DNA of 64,000 bases from Bog-473 sp963750075 (GCA_963750075.1 CAVVPG010000002.1:248001-312000), one strand, 5' to 3'; shown: positions 51,029-61,367, counted from the first letter of the stretch. Notes: a model not told the origin generated them from the letters alone. Translations and numbers: made by a program.

Positions 51029-54000
51029 ATGCGGGAAGACGCACGGCGTTGCTTCGAGCGCCACAGCATGGGTGTACTTGGCCGTTCGGTCGTAACAGGC
51101 CTATTGGTCGTCGGGATCGTCGGGGTCGGCGCCGGCAGCGCGGCGAGCACCCATTGGACGTGGCCGGGACGGTGGTCGAAGTCGACGACGACCCAGAGCA
51201 TCACCTTCACCTCGACCCCGCCCAACCCCGCGGTCGTAGGAGGCACCTACACGCCAACGGCGAGCGGTGGGGCGAGTGGCAACACGATCATCTTCTCGAT
51301 CGACCCCTCGGCGAAGGGAAGCTGCAGCCTTTCGGGTGCCGCCGTCACCTTCGTCGCCGTCGGGACGTGTGTCATCGACGCCAACCAGGCGGGCAGCGCC
51401 GGCTATGCAGCCGCCACCCAGCTCCAGCAGTCCTTCGCGGTACTCGGCACGCAGAGCATCACCTTCACCACGACCCCGCCCAACCCCGCGCCCGTAGGAG
51501 GCACCTACACGCCAACGGCGAGCGGTGGGGGTAGCGGCAACCCGGTCACGTTCTCGATCGACCCCTCGGCGAAGGGAAGCTGCGGCATCTCGGGTGCCAC
51601 CGTCACCTTCGTCGCCGTCGGGACGTGTGTCATCGACGCCAACCAGGCGGGCAGCGCCGGCTATGCAGCCGCGACCCAGCTCCAGCAGTCCTTCGCGGTA
51701 CTCGGCACGCAGGGCATCACCTTCACCTCGACCCCGCCCAACCCCGCGGTCGTAGGAGGCACCTACACGCCAACGGCGAGCGGTGGGGCGAGTGGCAACC
51801 CGGTCATCTTCTCGATCGACCCCTCGGCGAAGGGAAGCTGCAGCATCTCGGGTGCCACCGTCACCTTCGTCGCCGTCGGGACGTGTGTCATCGACGCCAA
51901 CCAGGCCGGCAACGCCGGCTACGAAGCCGCCACCCAGGTACAGCAATCAATCGATCCGGACCCTGGAACCCAGAGCATCACCTTCACCTCGACCCCGCCC
52001 AACCCCGCGCCCGTAGGAGGCACCTACACGGTCACGGCGAGCGGTGGGGGTAGCGGCAACCCGGTCACGTTCTCGATCGACCCCTCGGCGAAGGGAAGCT
52101 GTAGCATCTCGGGTGCCACCGTCACCTTCGTCGCCGTCGGGACGTGTGTCATCGACGCCTACCAGGCGGGCAGCGCCGGCTATGCAGCCGCCACCCAGCT
52201 CCAGCAGTCCTTCGATCTGGAACCTGGTACCCAGACCATCACCTTCACCTCGACCCCGCCCAACCCCGCGCTCGTAGGAGGCACCTACACGGTCACGGCG
52301 AGCGGTGGGGGTAGCGGCAACACGATCATCTTCTCGATCGACCCCTCGGCGAACGGAAGCTGCAGCCTTTCGGGTGCCACCGTCACCTTCGTCGCCGTCG
52401 GGACGTGTGTCATCGACGCCAACCAGGCCGGCAGCGCCGGCTATGCAGCCGCCACCCAGGTCCAGCAGTCCTTCGATCCGGACTCGGCCGCGCAGAGCAT
52501 CACCTTCATCACGACCCCGCCCAACCCCGCGCTCGTAGGAGGCACCTACACGCCAACGGCGAGCGGTGGGGCAAGTGGCAACCCGGTCATCTTCTCGATC
52601 GACCCCTCGGCGAACGGAAGCTGCGGCATCTCGGGTGCCACCGTCACCTTCGTCGCCGTCGGGACGTGTGTCATCGACGCCAACCAGGCGGGCAGCGCCG
52701 GCTATGCAGCCGCCACCCAGCTCCAGCAGTCCTTCGCGGTACTCGGCACGCAGAGCATCACCTTCACCTCGACCCCGCCCAACCCCGCGCCCGTAGGAGG
52801 CACCTACACGCCAACGGCGAGCGGTGGGGCGTAGCGGCAACCCGGTCACGTTCTCGATCGACCCCTCGGCGAAGGGAAGCTGCGGCATCTCGGGTGCCAC
52901 CGTCACCTTCGTCGCCGTCGGGACGTGTGTCATCGACGCCAACCAGGCGGGCAGCGCCGGCTATGCAGCCGCCACCCAGCTCCAGCAATCCTTCGCGGTA
53001 CTCGGCACGCAGGGCATCACCTTCACCTCGACCCCGCCCAACCCCGCGGTCGTAGGAGGCACCTACACGCCAACGGCGAGCGGTGGGGCGAGTGGCAACC
53101 CGGTCACGTTCTCGATCGACCCCTCGGCGAAGGGAAGCTGCAGCATCTCGGGTGCCACCGTCACCTTCGTCGCCGTCGGGACGTGTGTCATCGACGCCAA
53201 CCAGGCGGGCAGCGCCGGCTATGCAGCCGCGACCCAGCTCCAGCAGTCCTTCGCGGTACTCGGCACGCAGAGCATCACCTTCACCTCGACCCCGCCCAAC
53301 CCCGCGGTCGTAGGAGGCACCTACACGCCAACGGCGAGCGGTGGGGCGAGTGGCAACCCGGTTATCTTCTCGATCGACCCCTCGGCGAAGGGAAGCTGCG
53401 GCATCTCGGGTGCCACCGTCACCTTCGTCGCCGTCGGGACGTGTGTCATCGACGCCAACCAGGCCGGCAACGCCGGCTACGAAGCTGCCACCCAGGTACA
53501 GCAATCCTTCGCGGTCGTCGCATCCGGCTCGCAGCCAACGTGGTCTTGCACGAGCAATGAGCCGATCGATGACATGACGCAGGCACCAGCGGGCTACACC
53601 GGGTCGACGTATTACGTCTACTGGGAGAACAGTATGTGTCCTGTCTACCCGACCTACTGGACCGACAGCTCGCACTTCATTGGCGAGAACTACTCGGGTG
53701 GCCCTAATGGCGCATACGGGATCGCAGTAAGTCAAGACGTCTGGAGTCCGATCTGCTTGAACGCAGCCGGCCAGGTCGTCCAGTACAACTCGGCCATCGG
53801 GTCAATCAACGACCCGACGTGCGTGGGGTCGACGCGTGAGACGCAGACACTGCAGGCAAATAGCCCACAGAACTTCGCCTTCACGAACACCACGCCGACG
53901 AATCCGAGTGGAGCTGTCACGGCTTACCCGAACGTGGGGACGTACGCCTACACCGGGGTCGTGGACAACTACACCTCGCTCACGAGCACCTACAGCCAGA

Positions 54001-54515
54001 GCATGCCGGTCAACTCCAACACCAGTGCGTGGGCAATGCAGGACGACTGGCTCACAGCCCCCGGGCACCCTGTCGGCGAGTTCGACTACGAGGTGATGAT
54101 CCAGGAGGACTTCGCCAACAACGGTGCATGTCCTTCGACGTGGTCCCAAGGGAACTGGGGCGTCGTTGCCAACAACGTGATGATCGACGGCACCGCCTGG
54201 CATGTGTGCGATGGTCAGGCTGCCCACAACTCAGACGGCACGTGCCCAACGTCTTACCCCTACTGCGGAGCGGTGGTGTTCAAGTTGGGGGCAAACGAGG
54301 CGTCGAGGCCGAGCGCGACCTCATCATCGGGGACGCTGGATCTCAAGGCCATATTCCAATGGCTGGAGAATAATGATGCGCCGGGCCAGTCCTATCCCTA
54401 CGTCGCAAGAGGGTCCTCCGTTGCAGCACTCTCTCAGGGCTGGGAGATCTCCTCAACGGGCGGGGTGCCCGAGACGTTCGACGGGAACGGGTTCACGGTA
54501 GATGCCGTGCCTTGA
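51029..54515 (+). CDS. Large secreted repeat protein with C-terminal GH12-like domain (one frameshift in repeat 7)
   Basis: About 1160 aa. ATG 51029 has AGGGGG upstream; ATG 51068 would give a compact signal peptide (GLLVVGIVGVGAGSAAS). Then come nine repeats of about 86 residues (T-Q-S-I-T-F-T-S-T-P-P-N-P-A...C-V-I-D-A-N-Q-A-G), Ig-like in character. The C-terminal ~330 residues contain G-A-V-T-A-Y-P-N-V, D-Y-E-V-M-I-Q, I-D-G-T-A-W-H-V-C-D-G and L-S-Q-G-W-E-I-S-S-T-G-G, resembling glycoside hydrolase family 12 with both acidic residues kept. One extra base at about 52830 splits the frame. Expression is under a c-di-GMP riboswitch. Confidence 0.75.
51191..53520 (+). repeat. Nine tandem approximately 258-bp repeats
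   Basis: Period 258 bp (264 bp where the linker is DPDPG, DLEPG or DPDSA). Units are nearly identical in DNA; variable points are the codon after N-P-A (V, P or L), A/G after S-G-G, and I/V. Near identity at silent sites means recent expansion or gene conversion. Confidence 0.95.
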
Positions 54516-54776
54516 CGGGGCGGTCGTTGTGGCGTCGAACAACTGCTGCCGAACGTCCAGCTGAGATTTCATTCTGTAACCGGACGAGGCGAATTAGCGC
54601 TCCTTGACCTCCCACCGTTCGGAAAGCGCGGGAAACGTGTAGCGAAAAGTCCCGCCCGAGGAGTCGGAATCAACATGGTGCAACACTCTCCGGTGTCAAC
54701 AGCCTCGATAGATCAGGAATGCCGCGAGCAGAGCACCCCACTCATGCAAGACGTCACCCGGGACATCCCGGAGTGG
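53537..54776 (+). repeat. Segmental duplication, copy A (GH12-like domain plus 3' flank)
   Basis: From the T-W-S-C-T-S-N-E-P-I-D-D-M junction through the stop and about 260 bp of non-coding DNA, this region matches 62316-63527. The non-coding flank is as similar as the coding part. Similarity stops at 54776, within a fragment of a ydcF-like gene. Confidence 0.9.
54696..54776 (-). pseudogene. Truncated tail of a ydcF-like gene
   Basis: Reads G-D-V-L-H-E-W-G-A-L-L-A-A-F-L-I-Y-R-G-C then stop, matching the last 20 residues of the gene at 63447-63965 with four differences. No upstream part is present. It was carried along by the duplication. The rest of the gap to 55032 shows no gene. Confidence 0.8.
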
Positions 54777-55032
54777 GGCGGGTGATAGCTCCAATTCGAT
54801 CTGGGGGAAGTTGCCGAGCGAGCCGCGTAGCCGCACGGTTTTGTGATGGTTGATCTAAGCGATGATGGCCTGTCGGGCATCGGACCTCGCGGCAAGGCGG
54901 TAGCGAGAGACGAGATTGCGCTTGAGCGTCGCCTAGCAGCTCTCAGCAACGTCTCCGCGAAGCTCTCTCACTTACCTGCCTGGGGTGGCATTGTGTACTC
55001 CAGGGAAGCCGTCGCGCTCAGGGTTCCGTTTG

Positions 55033-56793
55033 CTACCAGCCGGTCGCCGCGATGATGGAACCGTTGAGCTTGAACCCGAGCAGGGAGCCATCGTTCGGGG
55101 CGTCCCCGTAGCTCGCGACGGCACCATCGGCCGCCGCCACCCAGTAACCAACCCCGTCGGAAGCGGTGAAGATAGTGGTAGCGGGGTCGAGGGCATCCAT
55201 CTGACCAAGTGAGCTGGCGTAGTTGATGGCATCCCCGTAGGAGGCGATTGCACCGTTGGAGAAGAGGATCCAGTAGCCCCGCCCATCAGGGGTCCGTACA
55301 GCCGAGGTCACCGGCACGCCTTGGGGTCCAGGGGCTCCGTAGTAGCGGGCGCCGCCGAAGGAGTAGACATGCCCGGTCTGGGTCACAAGCCAGTAGCCAT
55401 TTCCGAGGCTGTCGGGCATGACCGCGACCGCCGCTCCCGAGCAGCCGCCGATTCCCGGACAGCTTCCAGCGAAGTGGGCATCTCCGAAGGCGAAGATGCC
55501 GCCATCGGACGCCACCATGAAATAGCCGCCCCCGTCAGCTGAGGGAACCAGGCCCACGATGGGAGCGCTCAGGGAGTTCGGGAGCCCCGAACCGGCGGGA
55601 TGGAGACCAAGTCCAGGGATCGATCCATGGAAGCCAGCATCACCGAAAGCGAAGATTCCCCCGTCTGCAGCACCGAGCCAGTAGCCACCCTTGTCAGTGG
55701 TGGCCACGATACTCACAACGGGGCGCTGAATATGCATCGCTCCGATTGATCCATAGAACCGAGCAGAGCCAAAGCCGAAGATTCCGCCGTCCGAGCCAAC
55801 GAGCCAATAGCCGTGAGAAGTCGTCGACGGCGATGTGACTGGAGGTGGCGGGAGAGTGGTGACACTCGACGTCACTTGAGGGTTAGGAGAACCGTAGAAG
55901 AGCGAAAAGGAATCCGCGGAAGCATTGAAGTCTGCCGGGTAGGAAATAATTGCCCCAGACTGCGAATCCATGTAGACGGGACAAAAGGTTGCCGAAGACA
56001 ATCCAGTACCACCTGCTCCCAAGTCTGTGAAGGTAGTTGAGCCGTAGTCGGGCAGTGTGGCCACACTGCCGTTGACGGTCGTGGCTTCTTCGATCCATTC
56101 CGCCGTGGTGCCCGGGGTGACATACGAGAACTGCTCGGAAAAGGACCAACCCTGTGTTGTGTCGTTGAGGTCGATGGTCCACATATCGGGGGAGTCCTCG
56201 AAGATCGACGCGGCCATCACGTCGCCGGGTTGGACGTGGGCGGGACCCGACGTGTTCCCAATGACTTCCGGTGCGCCGGGCAGGAGTTGGAGCCAGGCGG
56301 AGTACTGCGTTCCACCGAAGTCCGGGCCACTGTTCTCGGCAGTGCCAGTTTGGATCAGTGACGACACTCGGTCTCCATCGATTCCAATCCAGGTTCCAGA
56401 GGCCTCGTCGCTAGAAGAGGCTTGGACGCTGGGCACAACCCAGTCCCCCTGGATGCTGGTAAACGTGGCACCTGAACCGCTGTCAATGAGCCCGGACCAG
56501 TTGCTGGACAGACTCAGGGCCGCCCCGGTGGCGTCACGTGGCTGCGGATCACCCACGCGCTCCAGCGGTTGACTGTGGGGCTGAGCCTGGCTCAGTGGTA
56601 AGAGCCCGCTCATCTGACGCTGTGGACCGGGCACTCCATTGTGGATCTCTGGGATGGCGCCAGGCGTGCTGTCGGGCACGGAACTGATGCCAGCTTCGGC
56701 GCTGGCGGAAACGAACGCAGAGCCCGAGAGAGCGAGGATGCTGATCGTAAGGATTCTTAGGCTCCCGCGGGCCAGTGTTCGCATGCGCCCCAT
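55033..56793 (-). CDS. Secreted G1-family glutamic peptidase with GYWLV-type repeats
   Basis: A 586-aa protein. Signal peptide at the N-terminus (ILTISILALSGSAFVSASAEA). Residues about 90-300 are eqolisin-like: S-S-N-W-S-G-L-I, S-I-Q-G-D-W-V-V-P-S-V, G-T-W-I-G-I-D-G, Y-S-A-W-L-Q-L-L-P, T-A-E-W-I-E-E-A, with the Gln and Glu of the catalytic pair visible. A proline/threonine linker follows, then about six G-Y-W-L-V-x-x-D-G-G-I-F-x-F-G-D repeats, propeller-like, perhaps for surface or substrate binding. Acid protease activity outside the cell is expected. Confidence 0.8.
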   Translation of the reverse strand: MGRMRTLARGSLRILTISILALSGSAFVSASAEAGISSVPDSTPGAIPEIHNGVPGPQRQMSGLLPLSQAQPHSQPLERVGDPQPRDATGAALSLSSNWSGLIDSGSGATFTSIQGDWVVPSVQASSSDEASGTWIGIDGDRVSSLIQTGTAENSGPDFGGTQYSAWLQLLPGAPEVIGNTSGPAHVQPGDVMAASIFEDSPDMWTIDLNDTTQGWSFSEQFSYVTPGTTAEWIEEATTVNGSVATLPDYGSTTFTDLGAGGTGLSSATFCPVYMDSQSGAIISYPADFNASADSFSLFYGSPNPQVTSSVTTLPPPPVTSPSTTSHGYWLVGSDGGIFGFGSARFYGSIGAMHIQRPVVSIVATTDKGGYWLGAADGGIFAFGDAGFHGSIPGLGLHPAGSGLPNSLSAPIVGLVPSADGGGYFMVASDGGIFAFGDAHFAGSCPGIGGCSGAAVAVMPDSLGNGYWLVTQTGHVYSFGGARYYGAPGPQGVPVTSAVRTPDGRGYWILFSNGAIASYGDAINYASSLGQMDALDPATTIFTASDGVGYWVAAADGAVASYGDAPNDGSLLGFKLNGSIIAATGW

Positions 56794-56983
56794 CTCTCTT
56801 CAGCTAGCTGGCTGTCAGCTCGCTTGGCACGTGAAGAGAGAACGCACATGCCCATCCGGATACGCGGTGTGGGGCGGCCGACGACAGGTCGGAGCAAGTC
56901 TCTGCCGCTCGGTTACGGGAAGCCGTGAATCTTGGCCGCAAGGAGGGGCCGCGAAGCGCAGCACACCATTTATATGCAATGGG

Positions 56984-57031
56984 GTTTGCACATGAATTGT
57001 GGATCAAGTTTGCACATAAATTGTGGATCAA
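56984..57031. repeat. Two tandem 24-bp repeats upstream of the G1 peptidase gene
   Basis: Units 56984-57007 and 57008-57031 differ at one base. Core is TTTGCACAT-AATTGTGGATCAA. They lie about 200 bp upstream of the peptidase start, in an AT-richer patch that also holds CCATT...AATGG. Likely a regulatory site or a mobile-element scar. Confidence 0.5.
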
Positions 57032-57074
57032 GAAGTCGGGGCACTACCGAAGTGCGACCTCGGTGAGATCGGAC

Positions 57075-59564
57075 TTACGCCCTCTTGACGCGGAGTCCAT
57101 GGACGAGGCGGGGGCCGATGAAATGCGTGCCCGCCACGAACCGCATAAGTGGACCCAGACTTGGCGCGGCCAACGCGCCGGTGAAGAACAGACCCGGCAC
57201 GTTGGATTCGAGATGGCGATTCAGCACTGGGGCACCACCAAAGAGCTTGAGGTCGGCTCGCAGGGACGGCGAGATGTAGTCGAGGCGAGTCAGGTCGAAG
57301 CGGAAGCCGGTGCCCGCAATGACATGATCCGCGCTCTCGGTGACATCGCCGCCGGAATGGCGCAAGTGGAGTTGGACACGCTCGCCAACCTTCTTTGCGT
57401 CGATGAGTTGGTGCCCGAGAAGCATCGGCACCATGCCTTCGACTCGCTCGCGCAGCCACCAGGCCCCCTGTGGTCCCAGGAAGCCCAGGCCTCGCTCGAT
57501 CCGACTCTCCTTGGGGAGGAATCTGAAGACGTCGGGCAATCGGTCATACGCCCAGCAGGGCCACCCTTCGCACAGTCGAGCGACCGGTCTGCGGAGCTGC
57601 TGCAGGCGGCTTGGATTTTCGGGGTTGGGCCGAGGCCACCACACGCCTTCACCACGGATCACGAGCTTGACGGACGCTCCTCGCTCGTGGAGCAATGCCG
57701 CCGTCTCGAGTGCCGAGGAGCCTCCTCCGACGACGAGGACGTCCTTGCCGCGAAATCCCTCAAGACTCGAGTGCTCAGTCGTGTGCGATACCAGCTCCGA
57801 AGGCAACTCCGACAGCTCTGGTGGCACGTATGCGAAGGGCATGATGCCAGTGGCCACGACCACGCGAGCCGCTTTGATGCGCTCACCAATAGCGGTTCGG
57901 AGCATGAACCCGCCGGTCGGCGCTTGGGACAGCGAAACGACCTCGGTCTCCTCGACCCCGGGAACCAGCTGGTCGGCGAACCATGTCCCATAGTCGATGA
58001 ATTGCTCGCGCGAGAAGGGAATGACTCTCTCGTGGTAGACCTCCTGCGCATCGGCGCAGTAGTCGCGTCCCAGGAAGCCGGGACGGGGTGCAGAGAGGTC
58101 GGAGGCATACGGCTCGGACTTGAGGATCATTCCCGCTGGCATGTTGAACCGCCACGCACCCATGGTGCGACCGAACACCCGGTGTTCGAGCCCCGCATGC
58201 CCGAGGTGGGCTCCCACTGACAGCCCGTTCGGTCCGGCTCCGATCACCACGACATCGGTGCTCGACACCGTCGTGCCCCGTCGGGGTCCGGTCGGTTCGG
58301 GTGCCCGGCGGGCCCGACCGGGTTGGCGCGTGATGGCTTTCTGCCCGGCGCGGCGCACCTCCCCCGCAAGGGCGACGAAGGCGGGACCCAGGTCGGCTCT
58401 GTCCACGTAGTCATAGCTCTGACGGTGGAGGAAGTCCCCCGCGAAGGTCGCGAGTGCCCTCTTGGGTGGCACGCAGTCCGGTCTCTGTCCCCGGGCCTCG
58501 AGGTTCTCACAGAGCCACTTGACGTCACCTTTGAGGTGCCGCATTTTGACCCCGGTGCGGAAGCCGACAACGGGAACGAGCGGTTCGCCTGCGGCCCATT
58601 GCCACAACAGGGCAGGAAACGGGACCCCGGACCGAACGGCGATTTCCAGGGAGCCAGACAAGCGGGCGTTGATCTCCATCAATAGCGGGCGGCCGGTCGC
58701 GTCACGGCGAAACTCGACTTCGCTGTAGCCCTCTAAGTCCAAGGTGCGCACCAACTTCAGAGCGGCTGATTCCAGGTCTGCGGGCATGGGTATGCTCTCG
58801 CGTACCACGGAGACGCCGCCGAGAGCCGGTGTTGTACGGTGAGCGACCTGCGCGAACTTTGCCCAGACCCGTCCCTGCGCGTAGAAGACGCTCACTGCCT
58901 CGCGCCGGCCGGTCACCCACTGCTGGGTGACTGCAGAGCTCCCGACATCATGGAGTCGCTTCACGTAGGTAAGCGCCTCCGACTCATTCAGCACGGCTTG
59001 CGAGATCACTCGGGTCGCGAGATCTGTGTTGGAGACCCATGAGCGGATCGGCTTGATGACGGCAGGGAATCCGACCTCTGCGAGGGCGGCTGCGGTGTCT
59101 TCGATTCGGCCGATCGAAACGGTTCGCGGGTACGGAATCCCGAGCTTGTCGGCGGCCGCCAAGGTACGTTGTTTGTCGTTCGCCACGTCGAACGCCGCTT
59201 CCGAAGCCAGCGCGAGCGCAACACCCTCGCGCTCGAAGATGGAGCGCCAGGGCCGGAGAGCGGCGATCGACCCGTCCATCGATGGGATCAGTACGCGAGT
59301 GGGATGTGCGCGAACGAGATCGAGCAAGGCTTGGGCATAGGCAGTGGGATCGTCGTGATAGCTGGGAAGGATGTGGTCACGAGCGGACCAGCGGGATGCG
59401 AAGGTCGGCACTCCGAACCGTGAATCACACAGGTCCGCGGATTCCGCCGCCATGATCCGCAGCCCCAGGCGACCGAGCGTACGGGTCGCAGCCAAGGCCT
59501 GTCGAGCGCTTCCGTCGAGGATCAGCACATCACTCGGCAGGCGCGAGGGATCGCGGTCGGTCAT
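57075..59564 (-). CDS. Fusion of ATP-grasp ligase and FAD-dependent oxidoreductase
   Basis: About 829 aa from ATG 59564. Residues about 1-380 form an ATP-grasp (CarB-like) ligase: L-I-L-D-G-S-A-R-Q-A-L-A, D-K-Q-R-T-L-A-A-A-D-K-L-G-I-P-Y-P, F-P-A-V-I-K-P, V-E-F-R-R-D, L-L-M-E-I-N-A-R-L-S-G-S. After a basic linker, residues about 440-829 are a flavoprotein: V-V-V-I-G-A-G-P-N-G-L-S-V-G-A-H-L, a second dinucleotide motif V-L-V-V-G-G-G-S-S-A-L-E-T-A, and G-T-G-F-R-F-D. These two are often neighbours; here no stop separates them. Possibly peptide-like bond formation coupled to oxidation of a secondary metabolite or envelope compound. Confidence 0.8.
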   Translation of the reverse strand: MTDRDPSRLPSDVLILDGSARQALAATRTLGRLGLRIMAAESADLCDSRFGVPTFASRWSARDHILPSYHDDPTAYAQALLDLVRAHPTRVLIPSMDGSIAALRPWRSIFEREGVALALASEAAFDVANDKQRTLAAADKLGIPYPRTVSIGRIEDTAAALAEVGFPAVIKPIRSWVSNTDLATRVISQAVLNESEALTYVKRLHDVGSSAVTQQWVTGRREAVSVFYAQGRVWAKFAQVAHRTTPALGGVSVVRESIPMPADLESAALKLVRTLDLEGYSEVEFRRDATGRPLLMEINARLSGSLEIAVRSGVPFPALLWQWAAGEPLVPVVGFRTGVKMRHLKGDVKWLCENLEARGQRPDCVPPKRALATFAGDFLHRQSYDYVDRADLGPAFVALAGEVRRAGQKAITRQPGRARRAPEPTGPRRGTTVSSTDVVVIGAGPNGLSVGAHLGHAGLEHRVFGRTMGAWRFNMPAGMILKSEPYASDLSAPRPGFLGRDYCADAQEVYHERVIPFSREQFIDYGTWFADQLVPGVEETEVVSLSQAPTGGFMLRTAIGERIKAARVVVATGIMPFAYVPPELSELPSELVSHTTEHSSLEGFRGKDVLVVGGGSSALETAALLHERGASVKLVIRGEGVWWPRPNPENPSRLQQLRRPVARLCEGWPCWAYDRLPDVFRFLPKESRIERGLGFLGPQGAWWLRERVEGMVPMLLGHQLIDAKKVGERVQLHLRHSGGDVTESADHVIAGTGFRFDLTRLDYISPSLRADLKLFGGAPVLNRHLESNVPGLFFTGALAAPSLGPLMRFVAGTHFIGPRLVHGLRVKRA

Positions 59565-59883
59565 CATGTCCTTTGACGGGTTGTTGTCACAGAGATGGAG
59601 GTCCGGTCCGATGGGCTCGAGGCCTGTTGCGAGCTCACTCGACGACACGTGGCGACCCTGGGAGCGGTTCACCGAGCGCGACCCCTCCCGCACGGCCTGG
59701 GGCCTGAGGTGCGCAGCCGGATGATCATTGCAACCCTATCCACCTCTATATCGCGTCACGGGGCGCGAGTACGCCTCGTCATCACCTTCTAAGAGGGTGG
59801 ATTCCGAGATCCTGATACCTCCGTTTCCGGCTGTTGTCCAGCGGTTTTCCGGGTCTCAGGAGCCGGGTCCGCCGAGTTGTCGA

Positions 59884-60552
59884 CTAGTTGTCCGGCTCGG
59901 CGTCCTGCTGGATCTCAACGAGAGATTCGACGTGCGGCCGGAGGACGTCGACCCACGTGCGGTATCCCAGGCCGTTGAGGTGGTGGCCGTCGAAAGTGAA
60001 CTCAGGGCGCACGGACCCGTCCGGGGCGGACAGAGCGCTCCACGCATCGATGTATGTCGTTCCCGTCGTGATCGCAAGGTCGCGGTAGCGCTCGTTCAGG
60101 GATCGGATCGCGTGGGACATCTCTGGGCTGCGAGGCAGCACGCTGTTGAGGAAGAGGGCCGCACGGGGTGCCAGCGACCTGATGTCTGTGATGAGCCTGT
60201 GAAGTTCATCGGCAACCTCGGGCACCTTTCGCGACCCCCGGAAGTCGGCGAGGTCATTCGACCCGATGACCAGACAGACCCCCATGGGGTCGTTGATGGC
60301 GGAGTCCAGGCGCAGCCGGACACCGTTCACGGTGTCACCGCCGATACCGCGGTTGATGCAGGGCAGCGTGGGAAACCACTCGTTCCAGGCACCAAGCTCG
60401 ATGTTGCTGTCCCCGAGGAAGACGAATTGCCCGGGCCTTGGAATCAGCTGCTCGAACTGCGAGCGGCGCCCTGCGATTGACTCGCGCATCGATGACCGAC
60501 TCGGCAAGGCCTTCAACTGCTTGAGAATCGCCTTCAACTGCTTGAGAATCAC
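59884..60552 (-). CDS. SGNH/GDSL-type hydrolase
   Basis: A 222-aa protein from GTG 60552, or 201 aa from ATG 60489. Blocks: V-F-L-G-D-S-N-I-E (Ser), N-R-G-I-G-G-D-T-V (Gly), V-I-G-S-N-D-L (Asn), F-D-G-H-H-L-N-G-L-G-Y (Asp, His). The longer form begins with a duplicated I-L-K-Q-L-K-A, which makes the inner ATG attractive. Probably an esterase or acetylxylan/acyl-ester hydrolase. Confidence 0.85.
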   Translation of the reverse strand: MILKQLKAILKQLKALPSRSSMRESIAGRRSQFEQLIPRPGQFVFLGDSNIELGAWNEWFPTLPCINRGIGGDTVNGVRLRLDSAINDPMGVCLVIGSNDLADFRGSRKVPEVADELHRLITDIRSLAPRAALFLNSVLPRSPEMSHAIRSLNERYRDLAITTGTTYIDAWSALSAPDGSVRPEFTFDGHHLNGLGYRTWVDVLRPHVESLVEIQQDAEPDN

Positions 60553-60569
60553 AGCATCCCAATTGTAAT

Positions 60570-61172
60570 CGTCACTTCTGTGCGCAGCAGGGAGGCCGGT
60601 CGCTCCGGCACGCTGCGCACTGCGGGCGCAGGACCGCAGCGGTCAGGTTCGACATGCGGAGCCCATAGACCGGCATAGCATTGGCCGTCTCCTCCAGGCA
60701 GGCATGGTCCTGAGGGTGCGGAAGTGCCAACGCCAATTCCGGTCGAAGCACCCCGACTGCCAGAGCGCCCGCAGCGCGGCCTCGCGGTCGTCGGTGACGA
60801 GCATCCGCCTTTCCGCCGCCGAAGAGCTTGTGGGACTGGAAGCTGAAGGCGGCGGCACGGCCGAATTGTCCAAGGAGGCGATCGTCCTCGTAGCGAGAGA
60901 CGACCCTCTTCCAGGACGGAGAGCGCTCCGGCGACGAAGTCGGGCTCGAGCGAATGCGACGACCCCGACTCTGGACCGCCTTTGACCGCTCCGGCCGAGA
61001 AGGCGTTCTTGCCCTGCATGGTCCCAGCTTGCGCAAGTGGTCGCTGCCTGCCAACCGGGCGAGCGACGGTACTGGTCCAGAGGACGGCGTTCGATGATGA
61101 GCGCGACCGCTCGCACGGCCGTGCGAGGTCGACCTGAACCAATCCTGAGGCAACGCTATCGAAAGGTTGCAA
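60570..61172 (-). pseudogene. DegT/DnrJ/EryC1-type aminotransferase remnant
   Basis: Pieces in three frames: A-A-A-F-S-F-Q-S-H-K-L-F-G-G-G-K (the pyridoxal-lysine region), M-L-V-T-D-D-R-E-A-A-L-R-A-L-W-Q-S-G and R-M-S-N-L-T-A-A-V-L-R-P-Q. This is the order in sugar aminotransferases of the DegT family. The 5' and 3' parts are missing and at least three indels separate the pieces, so it is dead. It lies next to other sugar/secondary-metabolite-type genes. Confidence 0.6.
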
Positions 61173-61367
61173 GTTGCTTGTGGTACGGGTGGGAGCGACG
61201 CGCGACCGCTTGAGCAGGGCTGTCGCCGGAAATTCGCGATCGGTCTCCGTTTGGTGCCGAGGAGCGAGTAACGGTGATGAATCGTCGCTATCGTAGGGCG
61301 AACTAAGGGTTACGAACGAGACGCTGACGGTACATCACTTGCGGTCGGCGTATATGTTGGGAGACGC

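Noticed and set aside
56990..57030. DnaA boxes in TTGTGGATC words
   Set aside because: The words read GATCCACA with an inserted base relative to TTATCCACA and only two exist, so no origin is supported.
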